Source: Dryococelus australis (lineage: Eukaryota; Arthropoda; Insecta; Phasmatodea; Phasmatidae). Taken from it: a DNA stretch of 64,000 nt. The notes under the pieces are model-generated. The model worked only from the letters and a program-made list of their open reading frames with translations, ran no database searches and was not told the DNA's origin. The stretch is from NCBI GenBank assembly GCA_029891345.1, contig CM056994.1:61039251-61103250 (forward strand), read 5' to 3'. Below, one piece after another: positions 31,853-43,190 of this stretch (positions are counted from its first letter, which is position 1; the number at the start of each line of letters is the position of its first letter). Both the position numbers and the translations under genes were made by a program.

Positions 31853-33263
31853 TAATGAACTACAAAACAATTTATTTTTCAAATGTGAAAACAAGCATTA
31901 CAACATTATAGTTTTGTGCGAAAGTGACTTCTTGTTCCATAAAACAGAAAAGGTAAACGTGATGTTGAATGCCATCAAACTGGAAAGAAAATGGAAAATA
32001 ATTTTATGAGAAGACAGCCTCAACGAAAGTTTAACGAAAGTCTTAACATTTCATCAAGTTTTTCATTAATATGCATTTTGAACTAAATACTTGCACACAA
32101 TCAACTAAATTCAATTAACATTGTGAATTCAAACTTGCCTATTGTCATTAATAGCAATACAGTATAACAATATGTTCCCAAATATTTTCTTAAATTACAC
32201 GTAAAAGAGTTATTGATATGGACGGATTGCGTAATGAAGGAATAAATGTTGGAATAAAATTCTTGAACTTAAAAAAACAGCTTCTGGCAACATTTCAACT
32301 AAAGTCTCAAGTAATTATTTCAGTAAAATTTTAGTAATAAACATAGACAAATGCTTAGACAAACAAAAAGTATAATTTTTACTCACCTAAACGAACATAC
32401 GAAAAGCACTTAATATTCAGTGAACTTATAATTTCTATTTCGCTTAGATTATCATTAACTACTCGCATCTATTACCGAAATCGGCAATAAAATATATATT
32501 TCTTCTTTATCGCTTCAGTATACGGGATTATTAAAATTTGATGGCGCATGAATAACTCAGGTTTACGTTTGCACCATCCTTTTTGAAAAAGCCTGTATTA
32601 AAATTTTTGTCTAAAATTTTTGCTATCGAAAACTTGTTTTATTGGTAAGAAATTATTTTTAACATGGTAATTTCCTTTCTCATTCCTTATGTCAAAAGTC
32701 ATTTGTCCTGCGTCAAAAGTCATTTGTTTTTAATTGCATTTTTTTTCCCCTTCAGTGATAAAATGTAAACTCGCCACATTTATTCTGTTCATGTTATAGT
32801 GAAAATGCCATAACTACAAAACTCTAAATGCTTCACTTCACGCGTGAATTAATTACCAGCTTGACAATACAAAGCACTCCAGTTGCTCGTCCCACGACAG
32901 CCTGTAAGGGCTGACAGCGTTGCAGCCCATGTGCACCCGTAGGGCTTGACACCCTCCTTTACCTGCTAGCCGCATTCCACGAACCTGCCACCGGTGTGCG
33001 CATACGCTAGCGAGGCCAGAGGGGCTGTCTCCGCAGCAACCCAGCCTAGCTACATAAACACATGTTGCTCACATGCTCAGTCGAGGGGATCGGCGTAAGA
33101 TAGTTGGCAGAGTAGAGAGCTCAAAGCGATCATAATAAGGTTTCTTTTAAATTGAGAGTAGCTGCCACATTAGGAATTGTTTACTGTAAATCACAAATAA
33201 TTCGGGGGGGGGGGGGGGAGGGCGAGCTACAGCCCTGCAACCCTATAGCAGAAACCGCCACTG
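31716..33263. mobile_element. Non-autonomous hAT element, 1548 bp, inside gypsy pol
   Basis: Ends CAGTCGGGCTCGTGGGTTTC (left) and the complement of the right end, CAGTGGCGGTTTCTGCTA, are imperfect inverted repeats with the hAT CAGTG start. Both are followed inward by GGGCTGCA/GGGCTGTA. No transposase is present. Inside are (A)n(G)n, a GA microsatellite, a 15-G run and AT-rich filler. Confidence 0.82.
31792..31850. repeat. GA microsatellite
   Basis: (GA)n of about 55 bp directly after A11G7. Confidence 0.98.
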
Positions 33264-33271
33264 ATATCTTC

Positions 33272-35110
33272 CCAAATTGGTCGACAGCCAGCTTGTTTCC
33301 ACTCTAGTAAGGGATGCAAAGTGGAATCATTTAGCTGATCTTTCCTAATACACTTATCACTCCAGCTAGGTGACTAATAAAAGAAACAGAGCCTAAAATT
33401 ATGGTGTTCCATACTCTAAGCGATTCGCCACTCCTTCCTTCTTGGCATTCACAATGATAACAGAATGGTTCACATGGCCTCCTAGAAAGAGCATCTGTAT
33501 TGCTGTGAAGGCATCCATATCTGTGATATCTTTCAGTCATATTCTTGAAAATGCTGTATCCACCGAGCTATTTGACCTATGGAGTTCTTGAAATTAAGTA
33601 TCCAGTGCATTAAAGCGTGGTCGGTTCTTGGGATTAAACATTTGCCATAAAGGTAGGGGTGAAAGTGTGAAATTTCTTTCACCATGGCCAGAACATCCCT
33701 GCATTTAGCACAGTAATTTTTCTTGGGCTTATGCAATACTTCACTGAAGTATTCTAGTAGCCTATCCTTCCCATACTGAATTTGAGATAACACAGCTCCA
33801 ATGACTACATCATAAGCAAAACTATCCAAGATGAACGTACCCTCACTTTTCGGAAATCCCAGGACTGCGAAAGATATCAAATTACCTTTACCTTTCCAAA
33901 AGCAAATTCTATAACACTGGTTCAATGAAATGTATATATTTTTGTCTCAGTCAGTTCATGTAGTGGCTTCGAGATCGTGGCGAACCCAGGTACAAATCGA
34001 TGGTAGTATGCATATAATCCCAGAAAACTCCGCACTTCATTTCTGTCGGTTAATGTCGGCCAATTTCTTATGGGTCTTCTAGGAGTCTGTTTAATCTCTG
34101 CGAGAAGACGTCAAGAAATTATTTTCTTTTGTAATATGTGGCACTTCTTAGAAACTAGTTTCAAGTTGGATGTGGCCAATTTATAGAATAGAGAGTCTGA
34201 GCATGATAGAAGTTCCTTTATGTCAAAACAATGTCTTCAAGGTAAATCTGACAGATATCTAGGAAAGACTTTTTCCATCAAACATTCGAAGGTGGCAGAG
34301 GCATTACGCAGCCCAAAAGGTATAACTCAGAACTGCCTGTTTCATTTCCCTTGGATAAAAAAAAATGCAGTCTTCTCTTAGTTATCTGTGGCCACTTTGC
34401 ACTGTCAATACCAACAATTCATGTCCAAAGTAGAAAACCATTGCGAAACAGCCAGGTAGTTCAGTGTGTCATCTATCTGTGTTAGTGGAAAAGAGTCTTT
34501 CTTTGTTACATTATTATGCTGGCGATAATCCACACTAAACCTCAGAGAGCCATATTTTTTCTTAACAAGTGCAATGAGAGAAGACACTTTACTAACTGAC
34601 TAACTAATTAATTTTCATGAAAATTCTCTCAACTCTTTCATACAAAGCTAATAAAAGTCGTCTTAGTGGCTGCTTTGTGGGCCTGGCTTCTCTTGTACCA
34701 GTGTGATGGCAGGTTGTATTAGCCTTACCAAGCCTTACCAAGGTCATTTAGTCCATACGAGAAAGCATCCCTAGTTCTCTGCAGTAATCCAGAGACAGCT
34801 TTCGCCTGTCACCAGTTGAGATTTCTTTCGTTCTTACTAGCAGTTCTTCCAGTTATTCTGACAGAGGACATTCATTTTATTTTACTCTACTTCTGGAACA
34901 TTTAGAAGTACCTGTGTGGCCTGCTTACTAACTCCTATCGCGGCCCCCTTCTCAAGACGAACGGCACTGTCGGACAAATTAATCATTATAACTGGCAAAC
35001 TGTCATAGTTTAAAGAGAGCAAGGTTCTTGCTACAACGACACTGCCTGGAAGAAAGTTACGAAATCCATTTCCTCGAACATTGTCACGATGTAACAGAAT
35101 GGCCAGTCAG
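33272..35110 (-). pseudogene. Gypsy protease-proximal, RT and RNase H region
   Basis: From upstream: GFRNFLPGSVVVARTLLSL and LEKGAAIGVSKQ (spacer before RT); RT motif LVKKKYGSLRFSVDYRQHNN and FPLTQIDDTLNYLAVSQWFS then TLDMN; a broken fingers/palm part; NWPTLTDRNEVRSFLGLYAY and FVPGFATISKPLHELTE; RNase H GTFILDSFAYDVVIGAVLS, YFSEVLHKPKKNYCAKCRD and RTDHALMHWIL; connection NTDALSRRPCEPF. The usual YxDD box is not readable. Frames change at least four times. Order and motifs are standard Ty3/gypsy. Confidence 0.88.
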
Positions 35111-35372
35111 ACATTGTAATGGTGGGGCTGCAGATGGAAAGGATACTCTCTGAAATTCGTACTTACACTGAGAGAAAGAGGTTTGTTCGAGCCAACAGAG
35201 TACTAGTTTTTTGTATAGATATGGCCAAAAATATATTTAGTCGTCCTAAAAAAAATATCCTGTTGAGTAAACAAAACTTGAAAAGAAACACATTAAGCTT
35301 TGTTCATCTTACAAAATACACTCTTGAATAAACATACCCTCTACGTTTGACCAAAAAAATTTAAACTGTATT

Positions 35373-36560
35373 TGTATTATGAGGAGCATGGGACAATGGC
35401 TGCTGGCTGAGGATTCGAAGATTGTCTGCCAACTCGGTTGACATCTCGGCTCTCAAGACTTCGATGTTAAGAGCCGTCCAAATCTCTTCACTGGCTCAGT
35501 CGGTTGACGTCACAGCCGGTGTCGCGGCCAGTGGCCTGAGGGAAACCTCGTTATGGACAAAATGATCAGTTTTACCCAAAAATCTTTGAATGATTTTGCC
35601 AAAAAGTCACATTTGTCCCCCAAAATTTTCCAAATAATTGAAAAATATCCCGATCAAGTCCTCAAATGAATAAAGCGGATTTGAGGCTGCTCGGTGCGAG
35701 AACCAAAATGTCCTCAGAGCAGCAAGTGGATTCAGGGCTCCTAGAAGAATCAGTCACAAAGTTCTCGGAGCAGTAAAAGCAGATACAAAGCTCTGAGCCA
35801 GGTCCAGCGAATCAGACGGATCAGCAGTCATGGCTCCCTCGCCCAGCCAACATCCTGCACCCCTCACACAAGCTTCCCCCCTCCTCTCACCCTCAACCCC
35901 TTCCCCGACTACCCTAACTGCCCTACCCTACCAAATGTAAAAAATCGGGGAAAATATTATAAGTACTAAAAATTTTAAAATGAAGCATTTATATTAAACA
36001 ATTGTATAAGGATCTAAAAAAAATCCAGATAATGTTATTTAAATAATACATTTCCGAAAAAAAAATTCTTTAAATACTCACATGTAGTCTTTGTCACCAT
36101 TACTTCACCAACCTCAGGGCTCGACTCTCGTACAGACGGTGGAGCGCACAGCCCACTCCTGATAGGATAGTCAGCATGATGACTGATCCCACAAAATTCA
36201 TTGGCTCTTTAGTCGGTAAGCCTCCATCTCACCTCAATATTTCATTGTCTATATAGTCGGTCAATCTACCGACCCCCTGCCCCGATAAATTATAGGTTTT
36301 ACATAATTAATGATCCCGCCACTCACACCGATCAATTGTATCATCTGTTGACCACTAGATTGTGCTGTTAACCCATATTTTCAGTATTGGACACAAGAAT
36401 GTGCTGGTTATTCGTGTTTTAAACATCTACCACCAGAGAGCTCCCTTGTCGCCCATTTACAAACTTGTTAGAGAAACACAACCCCCCGAAACTTTGGGTA
36501 CATATAATTAATATATCCTGTTTGACTAATAATATTTAATTAAAATTTTTTTTTTAAGTT
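35373..36560 (+). repeat. Polinton-2 left terminal inverted repeat, about 1.2 kb
   Basis: Matches the reverse complement of 57310-58538 along its length; landmarks include GTATTATGAGGAG at the tip, TGGCTGAGGATTCG, GAGCCAGGTCCAG, AATCCAGATAATGTTATT, CTATATAGTCGGTCAATCTA and GTGCTGGTTATTCGTGTTTT. A SINE tail at 35440-35500 is an insertion absent from the other arm. Confidence 0.85.
35440..35500 (+). repeat. SINE tail inserted in Polinton-2 left terminus
   Basis: GCTCTCAAGACTTCGATGTT then AAGAGCCGTCCAAATCTCTT. Flanked by CGGTTGACATC (before) and CGGTTGACGTC (after), which look like a target duplication; the opposite arm has only one GGTTGACTTC. Confidence 0.7.
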
Positions 36561-37082
36561 TCATATAAATCAGGAAGCTTTCATAATTTAATTTTTCAAT
36601 AAATAAAAAACACAATTTTAAATATATTTATATTTGCAAAATTACACATATGTATAATTATTTCATTGCAATGTTTTTCGAAGGCAAGAGGACATAATAT
36701 CATATTGTAAGTGGATGGTATACATGTATCCTTAGCTGAAAATGATTTACCGAATCCAGTTTCCAACCAGAACTCTTAATCACCACTTCTTATTCCTCGT
36801 GGCATACCTTCTTTATGCTGTTTTTAACACTCTATTCAATGTCGTATGCATTATAGATACATACATTCGAGGTCTTGAATGCCTTTCTACATTGTTTGTA
36901 CTGGTATGGCTCTGGTTTCGGGTAGGTACATTCTAACCCTACATTAAAATTGAGAGACCCACTCTTTTCTATGTTGGTTTATTAAATTATTTTTATAGTC
37001 GGCAGAAATATGCAAACATCTTCTTGTATACCCAACGAATTCCTTGTGACACATATCTTTGGAATACCAAAAATTTACAACA
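36561..37082. other. Spacer between left terminus and satellite
   Basis: AT-rich, no gene or repeat recognised. Confidence 0.5.
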
Positions 37083-38975
37083 CAAGCCAACAAAAACCAA
37101 CAGAAATGTCAGTGGTTTCTGCTGTGTGGAATTCTTATTCTAATATATTTTTGGTGGTTTCTATTGTTTTCCATTGATGATCCAATAGCTTTTATTGGAT
37201 TCCAGTGGTTTCTGTTGGATATAAATATAGTGGACTAAGGAAATTTCAGTGGTTGCTGTTGGTTCCTGTTGTCAGAAAATTCTGTAACTATTGGTTTTAT
37301 TTGTTTTCTATTGGAGTACAACAATTTCAAGTGAATTAGGTTAGTTTCTGCTGTAAATTAATCTGTTGGTTTGTGTTGTATTCTGGTAGTTTCCATTGAC
37401 TTCTGTCTGTTGGTTTCTGTTATAGCATAGCCTGTTTGCTTCTGTTGTATTCTAGCGGTTACCACTGTTTTCTGTTGTGCTGTAGGCTAGTGTTTTCTGT
37501 AAGACTCAAGTGGTTTCTGTTGGTTTTTGTTGTGTTCCATTGGTTTCTGTTGTTCTGTAGTCTGTTTTGTTGTGTTCTAGTGGCTGCCACTGGTTTCTGT
37601 TCTGCTGTATTAGGTTGGTTTTTGTTGTATTCTAGTGGTTTCTGTTGTGTTTGGTTGATTTCTATTGTGATTTAGTCAGTTTCTGTAGTATTCTAGTGGT
37701 TTCTGTTGTGTTTCATTGGTGTCTATTGTGTACTGCAGCCATTTGGTTTATATTATTATAGTGGTTCCTATTGGTTTCTGTTGTCTTTTGTTGGTTCCTA
37801 TTGTGATGTATCGAGTTTGTTACTGTTGTATTCTAGTGGTTTTCATTGGCTACTGCTGTGTTGGTTTCTATTGTACTTTAGCCAATTAGTTTATGTTGTG
37901 TTCTAGTGGTGTCCAATGGTTTCTATTGTATTTTGTTTCTATTGTGATAACTCGAGTTAGTTTCTGTTGTATTATAGTGGTTTTAAATGTGCAGTGTTTG
38001 TTAATATTGCTGTATTTTCATTGTTTATGTTGTGTCTTATTGGTTTCTGTTGTGCTGCAGTGCTCTCAATTATTTTTCATAGTGTTCTGTTTATTGCTGT
38101 TGTTTTCTGTTGGTTCCTGTTTTGTTCTGTTAATTATTGTTGTGTTCTGTTGGTTCTTTTCCTTTTTTATTGTTTCTGTTGTGTTCTGTTGGTTCCTGTA
38201 GTGTTCTGTTAGTTCCTGTAGTGGTCTGTTGGTTCCTGTTGTGTTCTGTTGGTACCTATTCTGTTTTTTGTTCCTGCCATGTTCTGTTGGTTCCTGTTGT
38301 GTTCTGTTAGTTCCTGTTGTGTTTTGTTCATTTCTGCCTAGTTTTATTGGTGTCTGCTGTGCCATAGTGCTTTAGGTTCTATTGTATTCAGATGGTCTAA
38401 ATTGCACTATGTTGTTGTTTTCTTGTTTTATTGTGCTGTAGTCAGTTTGTAGTTTCTATTGGGTTATGTTGTGATATAGTATGATGTTTTCTGTTATATT
38501 CTAGTGTGTTTCATTGGGTCTTGGGTGTTCCATTGGTATCTGCTTTTTTGTTGTATAGTTGTGGATTCCATTGGTTTCTGTTGTGCCAGTTTTTTTATTA
38601 TTTTGTATTCTTATTGTTTTATTGAATTTATTGTGTTGTGTTAGTTTCTATTGTGCTGTTGGCAGTTGGTTTCGGTTGTATTTTAGTGGTTTCCATTGGT
38701 TTGTGTTGTACTATATTTTGTTAGCATCTATTGCATTCCTATTCTTTAAGTTGCTTTCTATTGTGTTTTGTTGGTTTCTATGATGCTGAATGTGTTGACT
38801 TTTGTTGCCTTTCCTTTGATATCAATTGTGTTAATATATCTTTTGTTGGTTTCTTTTGAATTTCCTGATTGCTTCATGGTCTTCTGTTGTATTCTGTTAG
38901 TTTTCATTATATTTCATAATGTTGGTTTCTGATAAAATTTATATTGTTTATTTTAGTTTCTGCCGTTTTTTGTGA
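37083..38975. repeat. Degenerate satellite, T/G-rich arm
   Basis: Almost entirely words such as GGTTTCTGTTGTGTTCT and CTAGTGGTTTCCATTGG, strongly diverged, unit 10-13 bases with no stable register. The strand is the reverse of 39010-40812. Open frames here are compositional (Phe, Leu, Val, Cys only). Confidence 0.9.
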
Positions 38976-39009
38976 TTTTCTGTTCTATTTATAGTGGTTT
39001 CCTGAATGC

Positions 39010-40812
39010 AATAAGATTCGACAGAAAGCAACAAAATACAACATAACCTAAAAAAAACTAATGTATATCACTAGGAATTCATTAGAAACCAACACAGTGA
39101 CATGAAAAAACAACACACAGCACAACAGAAACCAATACAAATTACTGGGACTACATCAGAACACAGAATAATGAAATGTTACAGAAACCAACAATGTGCA
39201 ACAGAAACCATTGGAAACCACTAGAAATACAACAGAAAACCAAAATATTCAAAAAAATTTATGTAGAGCACTAGGATTTTATTAGAAACCACCACAGTGA
39301 AATGAAAAAAAATAATACAACACAAGAGAAACCAATAGAAATTACTGGAACTACATCAGAACACAACATAATTAAATTCTACAGAAACCGACAATATGCA
39401 ACAGAAACCAATAGAAATCACAAGCAATAAACAGAAAACCCAAAATACATCAGAATACAACAGAATGAAATGCAACCGAGGCCAACAAATTGCAACAGAA
39501 TCCAAGGAAACCACTCGAAATACAACCAAAAACCACAAAACACAACACAGACCAATAAAAATTATTGGAACTATATTAGCATACAACATAATGAAAAGCG
39601 ACAGAAATCCACAAAATACAACAGAAACCACTATAAATACAACAAAATACCTCAAAATACTAAAACAAAACAATAGCAATTACTAGGACTACTTCAGAAT
39701 ATAGCAGAATGAAATGTGACAAAAACCAACAAAATATAACAGGAACTAATGGAAATCACTATAAATACAACAGAAAACCACAAAGCACACAAGAGCAATA
39801 GAAATTACTAAAATTACGTGAGAATACATCTAAATGAAATGCGACAGAACAATCTAAATACAAAATAATCCAATGGAAACCACTAAAAATACAACAGAAT
39901 AGCACAAAATACAACAGAAACCAATAGAATTTACTGGGAATACATAACAATACAATGAAATGAAATGCGACAGAAACCAACAAAATACAACATAAACCAA
40001 TGGAAACCACTAGAAATATAATAGAAAACCACAAAAAATATCAGAAAACAATAGAAATTACTAAGACTACTTGAGTATACAACATAGTGAAATACAATAG
40101 ACACCAACAAAGCAATGGAAACCACTATAAATTCAATAGAAAACCCCAAAACACATCAGAAACCAATATAAATTACTGGGACTACATAAGAATATGACAA
40201 TTAAATGCGACAGAAACCAACCAAAGCCAACAGAAACCAATGTAAACCACTAGAAATAGAACATAAAACCACAAAAAACATCAGACACCAATAGAAATTA
40301 CTGGGAATATATCAATACAAAATAATGAAATACGACAGTATCCAACAAAATAAAACAGAAACCAATAGAAATCACTAGAATTACAGTAGAAAAAACAACA
40401 AAAATCAATTGATATTACTAAGATTACGTCAGAATGCAACAGAATGAAATGCATCAAAGACCAACCCAATACAACAGGCACCAGTGGAAACCACTAGAAA
40501 TACCACAGAACATCACTAACACAACGTAAACCAATAAAATTACTGGGCTTTCATCAAGATACAACAGAATGATATGCAATAGAAACCAACAAAATACAAC
40601 ATAAACCAATGGAAATCACTATAATTACAACAGAAAACCACGAAAAACCACAGAAGTGAAATTGGAACAATAGAATGTCATCAGAAACCAACAGGGCGAA
40701 ATACAATAAAACATACATAACAGCAGAAATAAATGGAAAACACTGGTATTAAATAAGAATACAACAGAACGAAATGAAACCAACAAAGTACAACAAAAAC
40801 CAATGTGTGCTA
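39010..40812. repeat. Degenerate satellite, A/C-rich arm with 113-130 bp higher-order period
   Basis: Words CAACAGAAACCAAT, GGAAACCACTAGAAATAC and ACAGAAAACCACAAAA recur. A landmark like CAGAATGAAATGCGACAG recurs at about 39463, 39588, 39703, 39833, 39957, 40084, 40197, 40323, 40440 and 40567, intervals 113-130. This is the inverse of the previous arm, so the pair could fold into a long hairpin RNA. Confidence 0.88.
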
Positions 40813-41039
40813 CCAGTTATAAAACTCTCCACTTAAGTTCACTCTAAAAATGTATTTAAAGGGATAATTACCTGTATAAATTCTGTCCAGATAAATAAAA
40901 TCACTAACGATTCATGTTTTCTTTCAGGTATTAACAGTATTTGAATATTTTAATATTCTAACATAAATTACTTTCTGCACACATTTAAAAATGAAAATGC
41001 TACTACTTCAAAAACTAATTTTCAAACATTTTACATCAG
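40813..41039. other. AT-rich interruption in satellite
   Basis: About 230 bases without satellite words; a solo remnant of something else, not identified. Confidence 0.5.
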
Positions 41040-41312
41040 CTTAAGTCACAACACAACAGACACCTACAGAAATAATCAAAAACCAAAGAAAACCACTGGT
41101 AATACAATGGAAAACAACAAAGTTCTACAGAAACCAGTTTAAATCACTAGAATACTACAGAAAAATCAACTGGCTACAACACAATATAAGCCGAAAAACA
41201 CAACAGAAACCAATTGTCTACAGCACAATAGAAACAAAACAAAACACAACAGAAACCAATATGAAACAGTACAAAGCAACAAAAACCAACTGGGTTTATC
41301 ACAACAGAAACC
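41040..41312. repeat. Satellite, A/C-rich, second block
   Basis: Same words as the preceding arm (ACAGAAACCAATTGTCTACA, CAACAGAAACCAAT), with a local period near 45-60 containing CTGGCTACAACACA. Confidence 0.85.
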
Positions 41313-41599
41313 AATTGAAGCATGACAGCATCCAGGCCCTCCAGGCAAATTTGCCACACCATGTGCCCACCGCAACTCCAACCAGTACGTGCAATCTGCG
41401 CCATATAGTGAAGTGTAGGGTGTGTGTTAGGAGCAAGCCAGTGCAATGTTGTGCAAGCTGTGTGCCCCCCACTACCACAAGGGAAAGTGGGGGATATATT
41501 GAGTGACTCAATATACAGTTTTTGTAGGCCTAATTAAAATTCAATCATTTGTTGAAAATAAAAACCCATCACAAATGGGGACACAAAGTAGGCCCCTAC

Positions 41600-42600
41600 A
41601 TAAATTTTCATACTTTTATATTTTTGTTTACATTAGTGCATGTGTTATCAGCTCACATGTTTCACCCTCATTTGATGCCATATTAAATCAATTTTTATTA
41701 TGTGTTCATAAAGGTAATTGGATGTATTGGGTTTTATATGTTCATTGTTCATTACAAGTGTTATGTTTGTTTTCATTTTACAATCATTTTCTGGCACAGA
41801 AAGTAGTGACCGATAGGTCGCGTTCCACCAATCTGGAATCACACGGGCCCTCCGGGAACGAGTTGCAGCTGAGCACTCCAAGGGAATGGTGCATCGTGCA
41901 CGCTCCGAGTGGCCTTCAACTTTTCGTTATCACCAACCATGTAATTCGCAATTGACTTAGTTTATAGGAATCTCATGCATTTCTGTCACCTGGAGATACC
42001 ATCCCTTCCTTCCCAGTGCTTGCATCGTTTGGGGAAGTTTAACTTTTCTCATTAATTGTATTTTAGGCTTCGTGCCTTTTTACAGAGCAGCCATTCTGGC
42101 AAGCAACAACCAGAGACCATCTAATTTAACATTCGTGTGAGAATAATTCCATGATTGTTTGCCAACGATGCCTTTTATTTCAAGCACTGACTTCGGGCGT
42201 TTCTGGGCATGGGTCCCCTAGAACCCACTTCACGTAAATCTACATCCATCAGTCACTAATGGGTATAATCAATTAACAGTGTTCTCTTTTTAATATGTGT
42301 GGGTCAGCCTGGGTAGGCCCACAATACAATGCACATTAGTACTAGGTCTTCAAGTGAGAGGTATGCACCATCATTTCACTGGGGACTACATACGTCCGGG
42401 CATTCGGCCCGAAGCACCCTGGGATTAACCACATCAACAGCAGCAACGTTTCGGCACCGCCTGTCGATGATACTTGGTGCCTAGTCCGGTATTCCAATTC
42501 GCCAATTTTCCTTAATTATGTGTTTACCACCCCTCAAAAATCACCTTGGCTCGACCGAACATATGGCATAATTTCTACCCCCTTCCTATGACATTGACCA
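41600..42600 (+). repeat. Unnamed dispersed repeat, copy 1
   Basis: Shares ordered, diverged blocks with 51912-52770 and 61060-61790: AAGGTAA followed by TGTTCATTGTT; a CATCGTGCACGC..CTTTTCGTTATCACCAA block; CACCTGGAGATACCATCCCT; GTGCTTGCATCGTTTGGGGA; AGGCTTCGTGCCTTTTTACA; GTGTGGGTCAGCCTGG; and CGTCCGGGCATTCGGCCCG. It sits inside the satellite (41313-42600 is free of satellite words). Not identified. Confidence 0.65.
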
Positions 42601-43190
42601 CCATCACAATGGAAAACATTAGAATACAACAGGAACCAACTGGTCACAACACAATAGAAAACAAGAAAACACAACAGAAACCAATGTAAAATACTAGCAT
42701 ACAATAGAAACCAATTGGCTACAGCACACTAGAAACCAACAAAACAAAACCGAAACCAATGTAAAATCCTAAAATACAACAGACACCAACTGACAACACC
42801 ACAATTGAAACCAACAAAACACATCAGAAACCAAAAAGAAACAACTTGGACTACATCAGAATACAACAGAATGAAATGCAACAGACACCAACAAAATACA
42901 ACAGAAACCCATATAAACCTCTCGAATTCAACAGAAACAAACTGGCTCTGGCACAATAGAAATAAAAATTACACAACAGAAACCACCATAACATAATAAA
43001 AACCAATGGAAACTATTAGGTAACAATAAAAATAACAGACATCAACCCAACAGTACCCAACGGAAAGAGGCTAAATCCCACAGTATATACAACACAAGTT
43101 ACAACAGAAACCAAAAGCTTAGACCTAGAAACCAACTAACAAAAAATTTATGTTGTGTTTTCTGTTGGTTTCTGTTGCATATTTTTGGTA
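42600..43190. repeat. Satellite, A/C-rich, third block with terminal flip
   Basis: Satellite words resume at 42607 and run to about 43140, then flip to TTTCTGTTGGTTTCTGTTGC at 43160-43180. The array thus begins and ends with short stretches in the opposite orientation to their neighbours. Confidence 0.85.

Larger units (their letters stand above)
30256..35110 (-). mobile_element. Ty3/gypsy retrotransposon, 5'-truncated, split by a hAT element
   Basis: Minus strand. 3' LTR at 30256-30490, purine tract at 30491-30503, then pol from integrase (30502) up to the region before reverse transcriptase (about 35110). The 1548 bp segment 31716-33263 is a later hAT insertion. No gag, primer site or 5' LTR is found before Polinton-2 begins at 35373, so the 5' part is lost. 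Confidence 0.9.

Noticed and set aside
31533-32009. 158-codon plus-strand frame across the GA tract
   Set aside because: Contains a long Arg-Glu repeat from the microsatellite and lies antisense to gypsy pol and in the hAT filler.
35119-35331. Plus-strand frame just upstream of Polinton-2
   Set aside because: Partly antisense to the gypsy remnant; no family signal.
37436-40481. Many open frames rich in Phe/Leu/Val/Cys or in Asn/Thr/Glu
   Set aside because: Products of the degenerate satellite; periodic, low complexity, present in several frames at once.
41261-41506. Cysteine cluster KCRVCVRSKPVQCCASC resembling a piggyBac-type C-terminal zinc finger
   Set aside because: Spacing of the Cys residues does not fit the family and no transposase lies upstream; the start is in satellite sequence.
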